Source: JAWCQZ01 sp038869515 [NCBI: Halobacteria archaeon] (GTDB lineage: Archaea > Halobacteriota > Syntropharchaeia > JACQPP01). From it: 64,000 nt of DNA. Made by a program: the position numbers and the translations under genes. Positions 1 to 8,117 of the stretch are shown in pieces. The stretch lies in NCBI GenBank assembly GCA_038869515.1, contig JAWCQZ010000005.1, forward strand, positions 102,279-166,278, in the 5' to 3' direction. Position 1 is the stretch's first letter; each line of letters starts with the position of its first letter. The notes under the pieces are model-generated. The model had not been told where the DNA came from. It made no database searches and worked only from the letters and a program-made list of their open reading frames with translations.

Positions 1-929
1 CCGTTGAGCCACCGTTCGGGCATTCTGCGTAAGGAGGGTTTCCACATTGCGAAGTCCATACGAGAAGATAGTGCCCGTTTCTTGCCTGTTGAAAGTCCAG
101 CCTAAAGTTGTCCTCCTGTTCAGTAATGATTCGACTGGGTAATGATTCGACTGGGGGAGGTCCAGACCGAGGTATCTGTAGAATTGATTATGCAGATATC
201 ATCGTTTCTATCCGCTGCGGCCACCCCGCATGTCCATATAACCCAGTGAACCCCATTTGCATCTTGAAATACCTCTGGCCAGTCATTTCGATTCGTGTTG
301 TTCGTTAGATTTTTTTGCGGACTCCAAGTTTTCCCGTCCGAAGAGGAGGAAAAAAAGATATCCCCGTTGGCATTTAGGATATTTGACCTCCAAACTAAAA
401 TGTACTGCCCGGTCGAATTCTGGAGGAGCGATGGAAAGAGGTTAGCGAGGCAGTTTGTGACTCGCTTAGCTGTGGATTCGTTTATTGACAGGTTCGTCGC
501 CCAAGTCATTCCATTGGTAGAGTTTGCGAGCCAGATATCGCTGCAGGGGGAGCTTATCGAGAGCCGGAACGCAATCCAGAATGTTCCGTTCCCATCTCGC
601 AGTAGAGAGGGAGCCCCTTTGCTGCTCGTGTTGTTTGTCACCCGGAGTGGTTGTGACCATGTTAGGCCATCTATCGAGTTGGTGAGCCAAATTTCCCATT
701 GGGCGTACACCCGTAAGGACTCGTACGCCATCCAAAACGTGGCGTTTGGAGCGTCGTAAATCAGGGATGGATTTTCATCCCAAACCCAGGGTCCCAGTTG
801 CGTGACCTGGGCCGGGTCACTCCAGCCCGGCGGGGCCTCCCCTGCCGCTGAGATGGGGATTGCGCCAATGAGGACCACGAGTGCCAGCAATCGGGAGCCC
901 GGCAGGGACCCACGAAAGTCCGCCTCCAT
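1..929 (-). pseudogene. Secreted BNR/sialidase-like repeat protein, frame broken, 3' end beyond window
   Basis: Starting at ATG 929 the reading frame opens with a signal peptide (hydrophobic core LLALVVLIGAIPISAAG) and continues as several roughly 65-residue repeats of the exo-sialidase/BNR-like beta-propeller type (D-G-x-x-W motifs such as SIDGLTW and SSDGKTW), rich in N-glycosylation sequons. The frame stops at 120-122, directly behind a perfect 16-bp tandem duplication. If one copy is removed, the frame continues to position 1 with another recognisable repeat (GHYLLVW, matching GQYILVW earlier). The gene is therefore full-length in origin but currently out of frame, and it continues past the left edge. 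It is probably an extracellular or surface binding protein; the ligand is unknown. It is transcribed divergently from the next gene from a shared A+T box. Confidence 0.72.
123..154. repeat. 16-bp perfect tandem duplication that breaks a reading frame
   Basis: Two adjacent identical copies of gtaatgattcgactgg (123-138 and 139-154). Sixteen is not a multiple of three, so the duplication shifts the frame of the minus-strand BNR-repeat gene and brings its stop at 120-122 into use. Confidence 0.95.
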
Positions 930-965
930 CAAACAGTCTTGGCTTTCTTCGCGTTTAACCGTTAT

Positions 966-976
966 CTTTTTATACT
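966..976. promoter_or_regulatory. Shared divergent TATA-like element
   Basis: The sequence ctttttatact reads as AGTATAAAAAG on the minus strand. It lies 37 bp upstream of the minus-strand start at 929 and 32 bp upstream of the plus-strand start at 1008, so one A+T box can serve both secreted-protein genes. Archaeal TATA boxes normally sit about 25-30 bp before the transcript start, which gives short leaders in both directions. Confidence 0.6.
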
Positions 977-1007
977 CGCGCTGCGATGACGCGCACAGGA
1001 GGAGGTC

Positions 1008-2371
1008 TTGAGCATATCGGTGCTACGGAGGGTCATCCTGTTTCTCTTGGCAGCGCTCCTGCCGACGGTTGCCGGTGCCAGCACACTTGGGGGCTTCGCC
1101 TTCTCGCCACCCTTCCAGCAATCAACCGAACTGCCTCCAGATGTCGAGCCCCCGATCCAGATGTCGAGCCCCCGAGGTGGACCGATGTCCGCCAGAGTCT
1201 TCAGAACGTCACTCCGGGCCAGAGCGTCCTCCTCTACGCCCGCCTTGAGGACGACAGGGGGCTCGCCACGGCCATCCTGGCGACCAACGAGACCGGGGAG
1301 TGGAGGAACTGGACGGGGAGGTACAGTTCGCCCCAGGTTCTGAGGGACGAGACCTCCGCCTGGGTCGTTTTTTCGTGGAAAAACGCCTCCGTCGCCAACG
1401 GGACTCGGGTTGGTTGGAAAATCTGGTTCAGCGATTCAAGCGGCCGCTGGAACTCCACGAGCGAGCGGAGCTTCGAAATCCAAGCCCGGCAACGATTCCT
1501 GCCGAACCGGACTCCCAGCAACACCATCTTCGTTCCGAATGCGGCGTGCGGGGTCCCATTCCAGCCTACCATAACCCTGGCGATTCAAGCCGCTGGTTCC
1601 TTGGAGCCCATCATCGTTTGTCCAGGGACCTACGTTGAATCGGTCGTAATCGATAAAAACGTGGTTCTCCGTGGACGAGACGGGCCCGCATCAACAATCA
1701 TTGACGCGCGCACTCTGTCCACCGCAGTTCAAATCACAAGCCCGGAGCCTCTTGCGACGATAACCGGTTTCACCCTCCGCCACTCCGACTTCGGCGTCCA
1801 CATCAGCGGGAACGACGCGGTGGTCGAGAACGTGGTTCTCGACGAAGCCGGAGCTCTTGGTGCCGGCCCCAACCGCGGCGTCCACGTGGACCCGGGTGTG
1901 ACGAGAGCCCGGATCAATTTCACCCAGTCCAATGGCAACCGGGCCAGCGTGGGAGCCTTCGTTTCCGAGAACGCTCAGCGTGTCAACATCACCAACTCCT
2001 CGTTCTCGAACCACGCCATCGGCATCCATGTCCAGGGCCTCGACGGATTTCCAAGCCGCTTCATCAACATCACGAACGTCACCGTCAACAGCTCCAACGA
2101 GACCGGCATCCTGCTGGAGTTCTCGGACGACACCAACGTCACCAACAGCCGCTTCGTGAACTTCAACCGGACGGGCCTCCTCAGCACGGGCCAGAACGTC
2201 ACCGCCCTCCGCGCCCGGGGGGCGAACTCCGGCCTCAACGTGACGGGGAACGTCATCGACAACATCTCTTGCGTCATCTGCTCTGCCCTCGGCATCGACA
2301 TCGACGGCATCGCGCCCAACGGGACGGTTCTCGGGCCCGCCAGCAGCGTCGTCGTCCGAGGGAACGTCTGA
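1008..2371 (+). pseudogene. Secreted right-handed beta-helix protein, frame broken near the N-terminus
   Basis: A TTG start at 1008, preceded by an aggaggagg ribosome site, opens a clear signal peptide (VILFLLAALLPTVAGAS). That frame fails after about 50 residues at a perfect 20-bp tandem duplication. Removing one copy joins it to the long frame ending at 2371. The mature part has an Ig-like domain (about 60 to 170) with a P-P-x-W...D-D-x-G-L pattern, then a parallel beta-helix/pectin-lyase-fold domain with many N-x-[IVT]-x-N-[ST] rungs and NXT/NXS sequons. The Ig-like domain resembles the truncated protein at 4695-4964. The product would be extracellular. The helix seems to end abruptly inside a hairpin at 2366-2390, so the 3' end may also be lost. 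Confidence 0.72.
1136..1175. repeat. 20-bp perfect tandem duplication that breaks a reading frame
   Basis: Two adjacent copies of tccagatgtcgagcccccga (1136-1155 and 1156-1175). Deleting one copy fuses the signal-peptide frame (starting 1008) to the long downstream frame with no other change; with both copies the frames are two bases out of register. Confidence 0.95.
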
Positions 2372-2390
2372 CGGTCTTGGCCCGTCAGAC
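2366..2390 (+). terminator. Hairpin at the end of the beta-helix gene
   Basis: gtctgacgg and ccgtcagac form a perfect 9-bp stem around a 7-nt loop. The stem contains the stop codon of the upstream plus-strand gene and lies at the convergent junction with vapC. No long T tract follows, so termination is a guess from position and stem. Confidence 0.45.
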
Positions 2391-2825
2391 CCGCAAAAGA
2401 AACTCGGCCGGTGAACATGCATCTGCACCGCGGGATTTCACACGCTGGACGAAGTGCGCCCGGTCGAGCGAGACCAGCGCGGCCCCGTGGTCGAGGGCCG
2501 TTTGAAGGTAGAGAGCATCCGTGCCATAAATCCGGTGCGCGTATCCGGTGTGTCCCGCCCGGCTGCAGAACTCCACGTCGCACACCACCCAGTGCGCCAC
2601 CATGTCCCGGAGAAGCCCCTCGACCCTCCGGGCCTCCCGTGCGCTCCGGTGCCGTCCGACCGCATCCACCACCTCGGCGAGGAGGACCGCCGGCTCAACC
2701 AGCCGGACCGCTCCATCGGCGATGCGCCGGATGAGGTCCGTGCAGGCCGGTGACGCTTTCTCGTCTCCTTTGAGGGAGCTGATGAAAACGTTGGAGTCGA
2801 AGACCGCGGGTCGGGGCTCGGCCAT
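2385..2825 (-). CDS. vapC: PIN-domain toxin (VapC family ribonuclease)
   Basis: This 146-residue protein has the PIN-domain order: an N-terminal acidic residue in VFDSNVFISSLKG, a middle Glu in AVLLAEVVDAVG, and the C-terminal pair in YGTDALYLQTALDHGAALVSLD. VapC enzymes are Mg-dependent RNases that cut tRNA or rRNA when their antitoxin is lost. The ATG at 2825 is chosen because the longer in-frame extension is Pro/Gly/Arg-rich and overlaps the preceding gene. That gene, 12 bp upstream at 2837-3022, is the likely antitoxin. The two form a small minus-strand toxin-antitoxin operon convergent with the beta-helix gene. Confidence 0.82.
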   Translation of the reverse strand: MAEPRPAVFDSNVFISSLKGDEKASPACTDLIRRIADGAVRLVEPAVLLAEVVDAVGRHRSAREARRVEGLLRDMVAHWVVCDVEFCSRAGHTGYAHRIYGTDALYLQTALDHGAALVSLDRAHFVQRVKSRGADACSPAEFLLRV

Positions 2826-2836
2826 CCCGCCGCCGG

Positions 2837-3022
2837 TCAGCGGTTTCGCCGACGCCTGCGGGAAATCTCCACCGAGGAGGGGGCCTCGGGACTCCAGCGG
2901 CCCCGCCCCTCCCCCGCGAGCCGCAGCCACTTCCGAGCCGCCTGGGACGCCCGCGAAGCGTCGGAACCGGCGCTCTGGACCCCTGTTTTATCAACCTCTA
3001 TTGCCATTTCTGCCATCGTCAT
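2837..3022 (-). CDS. Small VapB-like antitoxin candidate
   Basis: This 61-residue basic protein lies immediately upstream of vapC, with a 12-bp gap. Its C-terminal half (KWLRLAGEGRGRW followed by an Arg-rich tail) resembles the toxin-wrapping tail of VapB proteins, which typically contain a LAG-x-[WG] turn and a basic end. The N-terminal DNA-binding part is too short to assign to the RHH or AbrB fold. The functional call rests on gene order and the tail, so it is tentative. Its own promoter is not obvious. Confidence 0.5.
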   Translation of the reverse strand: MTMAEMAIEVDKTGVQSAGSDASRASQAARKWLRLAGEGRGRWSPEAPSSVEISRRRRRNR

Positions 3023-3055
3023 CGGTTCAGGCGTTCGACCATAAAAACGTGCCGG

Positions 3056-3766
3056 TCAAAACCTCCTCCGTCGGACCATCGCCATAGCGGCCAAACCGGC
3101 CAGCGCCCCCACCGCCACCCCCACCTCGAACCCCGGCGACCTCGGCGTCGGCACCGGCGGCACGTGCGTCCCGTCGTTCCCGGGCGTTGGCGACGGGGGC
3201 CCCGAGATGACCGCTGGCGTCTTCGCCGGGCTCGGCGACGGCGGGGGCGGCGTAGGGGTCGGCGAGGGCGCCGGCCCCGCCCCAACCGCGAACACGCTCA
3301 GCCCCGGGGTCTCCGCCTTGAACTTGACCTCGGCCGGGCTGTCGCCCACCTTCTTGGCAGGGTAGGCGGCCCAGTGGTCGCCCTCCAGCCTCAGCAGGGC
3401 CACCCGCTCCTCGGGGACCGCGTTCTGGGCCATCCAGGTGCGCTCCACCTTGAACTCCATCGCGGCGCTCTTCACCTTCACCGGCTCACCGAAGGGGTCG
3501 GCCAGCGACACCTCCATGAAGCGGGCCACGGGCCCGGGGGGCGGGGGCGCGGAGAGCGGGAGGGAGAGGAGGGGCTTCACCGAGACCTTGACCGCCACCG
3601 GCTCGTCGGTGACCACCTCGATTCTCTCCACGGGCGCCCCGGGGGGCAGGAGGACGACCACGGGCTCCCCGGCGCGGGCGGGGGGCGGGGCGGGGGGGCA
3701 GCAGCCGCCCCCGCTGGTGGTGGTGACGGGGGCGGGCGGGGCGTGGCTCATCTGGTTCGCATACAA
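3056..3766 (-). CDS. C-terminal part of a PGF-CTERM surface protein (PGF-pre-PGF domain)
   Basis: The 236-residue frame contains a PGF-pre-PGF-like beta domain (about 60-160, with FKVERTWM...EERVALLRLEGDHW...AETPGLSVFAVG), a Pro/Thr/Ser-rich linker, and the sorting tail SPGFEVGVAVGALAGLAAMA plus a cluster of arginines. Known PGF-CTERM proteins are cleaved and lipid-anchored by archaeosortase at the cell surface. No signal peptide is visible: the frame begins with a Pro/Gly-rich stretch at a TTG codon, and the upstream frame is closed by TGA near 3820. It is therefore either the tail of a longer lost surface protein or a remnant. A second PGF-CTERM scrap lies at 15406-15576, and a complete protein at 47170-49029. 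Confidence 0.6.
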   Translation of the reverse strand: MYANQMSHAPPAPVTTTSGGGCCPPAPPPARAGEPVVVLLPPGAPVERIEVVTDEPVAVKVSVKPLLSLPLSAPPPPGPVARFMEVSLADPFGEPVKVKSAAMEFKVERTWMAQNAVPEERVALLRLEGDHWAAYPAKKVGDSPAEVKFKAETPGLSVFAVGAGPAPSPTPTPPPPSPSPAKTPAVISGPPSPTPGNDGTHVPPVPTPRSPGFEVGVAVGALAGLAAMAMVRRRRF

Positions 3767-3893
3767 CCGCCCCTGGAGGCGCCCCGGGTGAGGTGGCGCG
3801 ACGCCGCGCCCCCGGACGGAGAGGCGGCTCAGTCACATCCAAAATAAAAAAGAAGGCGCCCCCGTCGGGGGCCGGGCCCCGGGCGGGCGCGGA

Positions 3894-4370
3894 CTACTTC
3901 GAACGGCCTCTCCTGCCGAGTTTCCGGAGCACCCGCGCCACCTCGGCGCCGTTCCCGGGCAGGACGATGGGGCTGGGTTGGGGTTTCTGCGGGTCGCCAT
4001 TTCCGGACGCGGCTCCCAGGAGGCCGCAGGCCACATACCTCTTCCGCAACTCCTCGTTGGCCAAGGTCGCATAGATCCTCGTGGTCTCAAGCGATTCATG
4101 ACCCATCAACTCCGCCAGCGCGTCGAGGTCCATCCCCCGCAGCCGTAGCATCACGACGAGGAGGGCGAGGTTGGGGCCGAACCGGGCGTTCGGGAGGATG
4201 CCCGGCGGCCGGGCGAGGTGGAGCTGGCCGCAGCCGGGGCAGCGGTAGCGGGCCTGTCGGTAGAGGCGGACCACCAAGTGGCCGGGCTCGATGTCCTCGA
4301 CGGCGTGGTCCACGTATTCGAGGGGCTCGCCGAGTTCCGCCCTGCAGTCGGGGCAGCGGGGGAGCGTCAC
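3894..4370 (-). pseudogene. Chimeric remnant: IS66-type transposase zinc region fused to a tyrosine-recombinase C-terminus
   Basis: Residues 1-78 match the zinc-binding region that follows the leader of IS66-family transposases (CPDC...RYRCPGCG, then PNARFGPNLALLVVMLRLRG). From about residue 79 the sequence changes to the end of a tyrosine recombinase: LDALAELMGHESLETTRIYA contains the LLGH-x-S-x-x-TT-x-x-Y signature with the nucleophilic Tyr. The DDE core of the transposase and the Arg-bearing part of the recombinase are absent, so neither activity can be intact. The junction looks like a deletion that fused two mobile-element genes in frame. Confidence 0.65.
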
Positions 4371-4372
4371 CC

Positions 4373-4612
4373 TCAGAGTCTCGCCGGGCTCGGGCGATGG
4401 TGGGCCTCGTGTCCGGGCGGCGGCCCTTTCGGCTTCGGGTCGCGGGGCGGGCGGACGTCGAACTTGGCGAGGGCCGAGGGGCGCGGGGTGGCCTGGAGCT
4501 CGCGGAGTTGCTTCTCCGGGGCTGCGACGCGGCGCTTGAGGCGGGAGTTCTCGCGTCTGAGCTCGCGGTTCTCTCTCCGCAGTTCCTCCATCCCTGGGGG
4601 CATCGGAGGCAA
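4373..4612 (-). pseudogene. IS66-type transposase N-terminal fragment
   Basis: This 79-residue frame consists of a heptad-repeat coiled coil (RRENRELRRENSRLKRRV) followed by a basic Pro/Gly/His stretch (KPKGPPPGHEAHHRPSPARL), the usual start of IS66-family TnpC transposases. It stops three bases before the next fragment begins in another frame, so the transposase is frameshifted between its coiled coil and its zinc region. Its 5' side abuts the truncated secreted-protein gene at 4695, which suggests the element inserted there. Confidence 0.65.
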
Positions 4613-4694
4613 TATGTGTAGCGTAGGATATGCTTTTCTCCGCGCCTACTGTGGAGAGCGAAGGGGTTGTAACCCCATCGACTGATGGTGGTTT

Positions 4695-4964
4695 TCAGAA
4701 GTGCGAGGTGTTACGAAAACGCCCCCCCGTGTCAATTTGCAGTTCGATACGGTCCAGCCCGGCGTCATCTTGAGCGAGGCCCGTGAGGAGGATGGTCTCG
4801 CCGGAGGGGGTCGGGGCGCTCCGGAGGTGGGCCCAGGTCGGGGGCTGGGTGTCGGTGAGGGGCGTGAACGAGAAGGGGTTGTCCGGGAGCGCGGAGGCGG
4901 GGGCGGCGAGGCTGACCACGGCCAGAACAAGAGCGGCAACCCCCCGTGGAAGATGGCGGTTCAT
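4695..4964 (-). pseudogene. Truncated secreted Ig-like domain protein
   Basis: The 89-residue frame starts at ATG 4964 with a signal peptide (LPRGVAALVLAVVSLAAPAS). It continues into a domain whose pattern D-T-Q-P-P-T-W...Q-D-D-A-G-L...F-R-N matches the Ig-like domain of the protein encoded at 1008-2371. It ends prematurely at 4695, about 80 bp before the IS66-type fragment. It is best explained as the 5' piece of a larger surface-protein gene interrupted by that element. Confidence 0.6.
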
Positions 4965-5033
4965 GAACCTCCCCACTACGGGGGGGCGTTTGGGTTGGAA
5001 AAGGATTTCGACACAGCGTTGCATCGCATATCC

Positions 5034-6845
5034 ATGGAAATCCTCATCGAGGGCCCCGAACTCCGCGACCTCGACCGCTCCCTCTCCCGCGAGTGGTATC
5101 TGGCCGACGGGACCGGGGGCTACGCCGCCTCCACCGTCCCGGGGGCGAACACCCGCAAGTACCACGGCCTCCTGGTGGTGCCCCGGAACCCCCCGGCCGG
5201 GAAGGAGGTCCACCTCGCCCTCCTGGAGGAGGAGGTGGCGGCGGGCGGGAGCACATGGCATCTCTCCACATTCCTCTACGAAGGCGCCATCCACCCCCGC
5301 GGTTTCGAGCACCTGGAGCGGTTCGCCTTCGACGGCCTCTCGGCCACGTGGGAGTTCCGCTTCGGGGACCTGAGGGTCCGCAAGCGACTGCGGCGGCTCC
5401 CCAACGCCGTCGAAATCGAGTACTGGACGTCGAAGAGCGCCCGGCTGACGGTGCGCCCGCTGGTGACCCGCCGCTCCGCCCACGGGCTCCGGAGGGCCCC
5501 CGGCGCCCCCCCGGACCTCCACCTCCGCCTGCGCCCGGGCTCCCGGGCGGCCGAGGGAGGGCCCCACTACTGGAACTTCCTCTACCCCTGCGAGCGGGAG
5601 CGCGGCTACGACGCCGTGGAGGACCTTCTCAACGCCGGGACCCTGGAGGGGCCTGTGGGACCCGGCGGCGCGACCTTCGAGGCGTGGGTCGGCCCCCGCC
5701 CCCCCGCGAAGGACCCCCGTCCTGAGAAGCCCCCGCGGGCCCATCCGTTGCTGCAGTGGCTCTGGCGCTCCTCCGCCTCCTTCCTCGCCCGCCGCGACGG
5801 GGGGTGGACCGTGGTCGCGGGCCACCCGTGGTTCGACGACTGGGGGCGGGACACCTTCGTCTCCCTGCCGGGGCTGGCCCTGACCACCCGTCGCTACGAC
5901 GTCGCCCGCTCCATCCTCGAAACGTGGACCGCCCGGATGGAGGGGGGCGTCGTGCCCAACCTCTTCACCGACGGCGGCCCGGACTACCGCTCCGCCGACG
6001 CGACCCTCTGGCTCTTCCATGCCCTTGGCGAATATTTCCGGGAGACCCGGGACCGGAGGCTGCTGGCACGCCTCTACCCCCAACTGGAAGCGTCGGTCGA
6101 AGCCCACCTCTCAGGGACTCCCGCGGGGGTCAGGGCCGACCCCGACGGCCTCCTGCGCTGCCCGCCGGGGCTCACCTGGATGGACGCGAGGGTGGGAAAC
6201 GTCCCGGTGACGCCGCGCGGGGGCAAACCGGTGGAGGTCGAGGCCCTCTGGCACAACGCGCTGCGGACCGTGGAGTCCTTTGCCCGGGCCCTGAAGCGGG
6301 ACCCTGCGCCCTACGCGGAGATGGCGGCCCGGGCCGCGGCGTCGTTCCGGCAGAAGTTCATCGCCCGGACCGGCCTCCTCGACGTCGCGGAGCCGGACGA
6401 CCCACGCCTCCGGCCCAACGGGCTGGTGGCGATCTCCCTCCCCCACGCCCTCTTCGGGGGGCCGCAGGCGGAGTCCTATCTCCGGGCGGTGGAGGGGCGG
6501 CTGCTGACCCCATTCGGCCCCCGGACCCTCGACCCCGCCGACCCGGACTATCGGGGGCGCTACGCCGGCTCCCCGGAGGAGCGCGACCGCGCCTACCACC
6601 AGGGGGCGGTCTGGCCGTGGCTTCTCGGGCCCTACCTCTCCGCGGTACTCCGGGTCCGCGGCCCCGCGGCCGCGCGCCGCCTGCGGCCCCTCTTCGAGCC
6701 CTTCCTGCCCCATCTGCGGGAGGCGGGCCTCGGGACGGTCTCCGAGGTGTTCGACGGCGACCCGCCCCACCGGCCCGGCGGCTGCCCCTCCCAGGCGTGG
6801 TCGGTCGCAGAACTCCTCCGCTCGGGGCGGCCCCTCCTGCGGTAG
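5034..6845 (+). CDS. Glycogen debranching enzyme, archaeal type (amylo-alpha-1,6-glucosidase)
   Basis: A 603-residue cytosolic enzyme. The N-terminal beta domain carries the family opening REWYLADGTGGYAASTVPGA and NTRKYHGLLVV (about residues 18-55). The C-terminal (alpha/alpha)6 barrel has WFDDWGRDTFVSLPGLAL (about 265), GGVVPNLF and YRSADATLWLFHAL (about 305-330), and HQGAVWPWLLGPYLSAV near the end. These are conserved in GH133-type debranching enzymes, which hydrolyse alpha-1,6 branch points of glycogen-like polymers. The ATG at 5034 is used because the family motif begins about 17 residues later; the longer upstream frame overlaps the signal-peptide gene on the other strand. Length is normal for the archaeal short form. 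It may be co-regulated with the winged-helix gene 60 bp downstream. Confidence 0.92.
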   Translation: MEILIEGPELRDLDRSLSREWYLADGTGGYAASTVPGANTRKYHGLLVVPRNPPAGKEVHLALLEEEVAAGGSTWHLSTFLYEGAIHPRGFEHLERFAFDGLSATWEFRFGDLRVRKRLRRLPNAVEIEYWTSKSARLTVRPLVTRRSAHGLRRAPGAPPDLHLRLRPGSRAAEGGPHYWNFLYPCERERGYDAVEDLLNAGTLEGPVGPGGATFEAWVGPRPPAKDPRPEKPPRAHPLLQWLWRSSASFLARRDGGWTVVAGHPWFDDWGRDTFVSLPGLALTTRRYDVARSILETWTARMEGGVVPNLFTDGGPDYRSADATLWLFHALGEYFRETRDRRLLARLYPQLEASVEAHLSGTPAGVRADPDGLLRCPPGLTWMDARVGNVPVTPRGGKPVEVEALWHNALRTVESFARALKRDPAPYAEMAARAAASFRQKFIARTGLLDVAEPDDPRLRPNGLVAISLPHALFGGPQAESYLRAVEGRLLTPFGPRTLDPADPDYRGRYAGSPEERDRAYHQGAVWPWLLGPYLSAVLRVRGPAAARRLRPLFEPFLPHLREAGLGTVSEVFDGDPPHRPGGCPSQAWSVAELLRSGRPLLR

Positions 6846-6904
6846 GATTCGATGTTACCACGGGGTAGGAAAGTTATTTGCTCGCGCGCGCCGTTTCCGG
6901 AGGG

Positions 6905-7327
6905 ATGGAGTCCCGCCTCGAGAGCCACGACCTCCGGCTGGTGGACGTCCTCGAGGACTTCTGGTTCACCGAGATCAAAGCGAAAATCTACATCTACCTC
7001 CGGAAGGCGGGCAAGTCCACCGCCGAGGACATCGTGAAGGGGACCAACCTCTACATCACCTCGGTCCGGGAGGCGCTCGCGGAGATGACCCGCGCCGGGG
7101 TCGTCAAGCGCTCCAAACTGCCGAAAAGCGGCGCCGGCAAGCCCCCTTACGTCTACGAGGCGATCCCGCCCCGGGACCTCATCGAGACGATGGCCGCGCC
7201 CATCCAGGAGAAACTGAGCCAGATTTTCATGCTTGACGACCTCCTGAAGAAGCCGGTCGAGATGGGCATCCCCGGCATCCCCATCAAGGTGAGAATCGAG
7301 AAGGCGTCGCGTTCCCGGAAGGGCTGA
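6905..7327 (+). CDS. Winged-helix transcriptional regulator (TrmB-like)
   Basis: A 140-residue protein with a winged helix at about 15-85: LEDFWFTEIKAKIYIYLRKA, then STAEDIVKGTNLYITSVREA (recognition helix) and a wing before PPYVYEAIPPRDLI. The arrangement matches TrmB/sugar-type archaeal regulators without the sugar-binding domain. The start at 6905 is preceded by ggaggg; the track frame from 6878 adds nine atypical residues. It follows the debranching enzyme on the same strand, so a role in polysaccharide metabolism is possible but inferred only from position. Confidence 0.75.
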   Translation: MESRLESHDLRLVDVLEDFWFTEIKAKIYIYLRKAGKSTAEDIVKGTNLYITSVREALAEMTRAGVVKRSKLPKSGAGKPPYVYEAIPPRDLIETMAAPIQEKLSQIFMLDDLLKKPVEMGIPGIPIKVRIEKASRSRKG

Positions 7328-7544
7328 GTCCTCCGGTCCGTGGCGTTCGAGAATCGCGCACCCCCTCTCACCCGCCCTCCCGGGGCAGTTAAAAAGAAGG
7401 ATTTTCGGAAAGCGGAATCGGTTGGCTGCGTGGTCGGGAACCACAAGATGGCATGCCTCGAACCAACCCTCCTGATTTATTTCAAAATCTGATTTTTTAA
7501 CAAAATCCCGGAACGTTTAAGCCGCACCGGGAGAAAGGCCTCCG

Positions 7545-8117
7545 ATGGCCTTCTGCCCCGCCTGCCTCTCCTCGACCCTGCGGAAATACGGCAGCGACGC
7601 CTGGGCGCGGCAGAAGTTCCGTTGCGTCTCCTGCGGGAAGCAGTTCACCGAGGCGACCGGGACCCCGCGCTCCGGGATGCGATTCCCTCAGCGGGTGGTG
7701 GACTACGGCCTGAACCTCCACTTCCGGCACCGGCTGGTCCTGCGCGACATCCGGGCCCGCCTCGGAGAGCGGGGCATCCCGGTGAGCCATGTGGCGGTTC
7801 ACACCTGGGTGAAGAAGTTCGGCCCCTCCTTCCAGGCCCTCTCGATGCGCCACAAAGAGTACGCCCGGCGCTGGCACCTCGACATGGCCCACACCCGCCT
7901 CAACGGCCGGACCGCCTTCCTCTGGTCGGTCTACGACGCCAACGGCGTCCCGCTCGCGGTCCGCGCGGGCCAGCGCAAATATTCCCACGCCGGCGAGGTC
8001 CTCCGGGACGCCCAGGGGCTGGCGGGTTTCAAGCCCGAGGCGGTCCTCTCCCACGTCGAGGGCATCCAGGAGGAGCTGGCGAAGTTCACCGGGCCCCCGG
8101 TCCAGGTGGCGGCATGA
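7545..8117 (+). CDS. Shortened IS6-like transposase protein (zinc ribbon, HTH, partial DDE fold)
   Basis: The 190 residues begin with a zinc ribbon (CPAC...FRCVSCGKQF). A helix-turn-helix typical of IS6/IS240 transposases follows (about 50-95, with RDIRARLGERGIPVSHVAVH). Then comes the start of the RNase-H-like catalytic fold (WHLDMAHTRLNGRTAFLWSV, about 107-126). The first catalytic Asp is present, but the protein ends before the second Asp and the Glu would occur, so it cannot be an active transposase. The frame is clean and GC-rich like its neighbours, and its stop overlaps the ATG of the KaiC-like gene (ATGA). This suggests retention as a DNA-binding partner rather than decay. Function unknown. 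Confidence 0.7.
   Translation: MAFCPACLSSTLRKYGSDAWARQKFRCVSCGKQFTEATGTPRSGMRFPQRVVDYGLNLHFRHRLVLRDIRARLGERGIPVSHVAVHTWVKKFGPSFQALSMRHKEYARRWHLDMAHTRLNGRTAFLWSVYDANGVPLAVRAGQRKYSHAGEVLRDAQGLAGFKPEAVLSHVEGIQEELAKFTGPPVQVAA

Noticed and set aside
1691-2583. Minus-strand ORFs of 245 and 202 residues over the beta-helix gene
   Set aside because: Asp/Val/Gly-rich antisense of the repetitive beta-helix; no start signal.
4965-6107. 5' part of a 470-residue minus-strand ORF over the debranching enzyme
   Set aside because: Only its last 89 codons (4695-4964) have a signal peptide and domain similarity; the rest is antisense to a well-supported enzyme.
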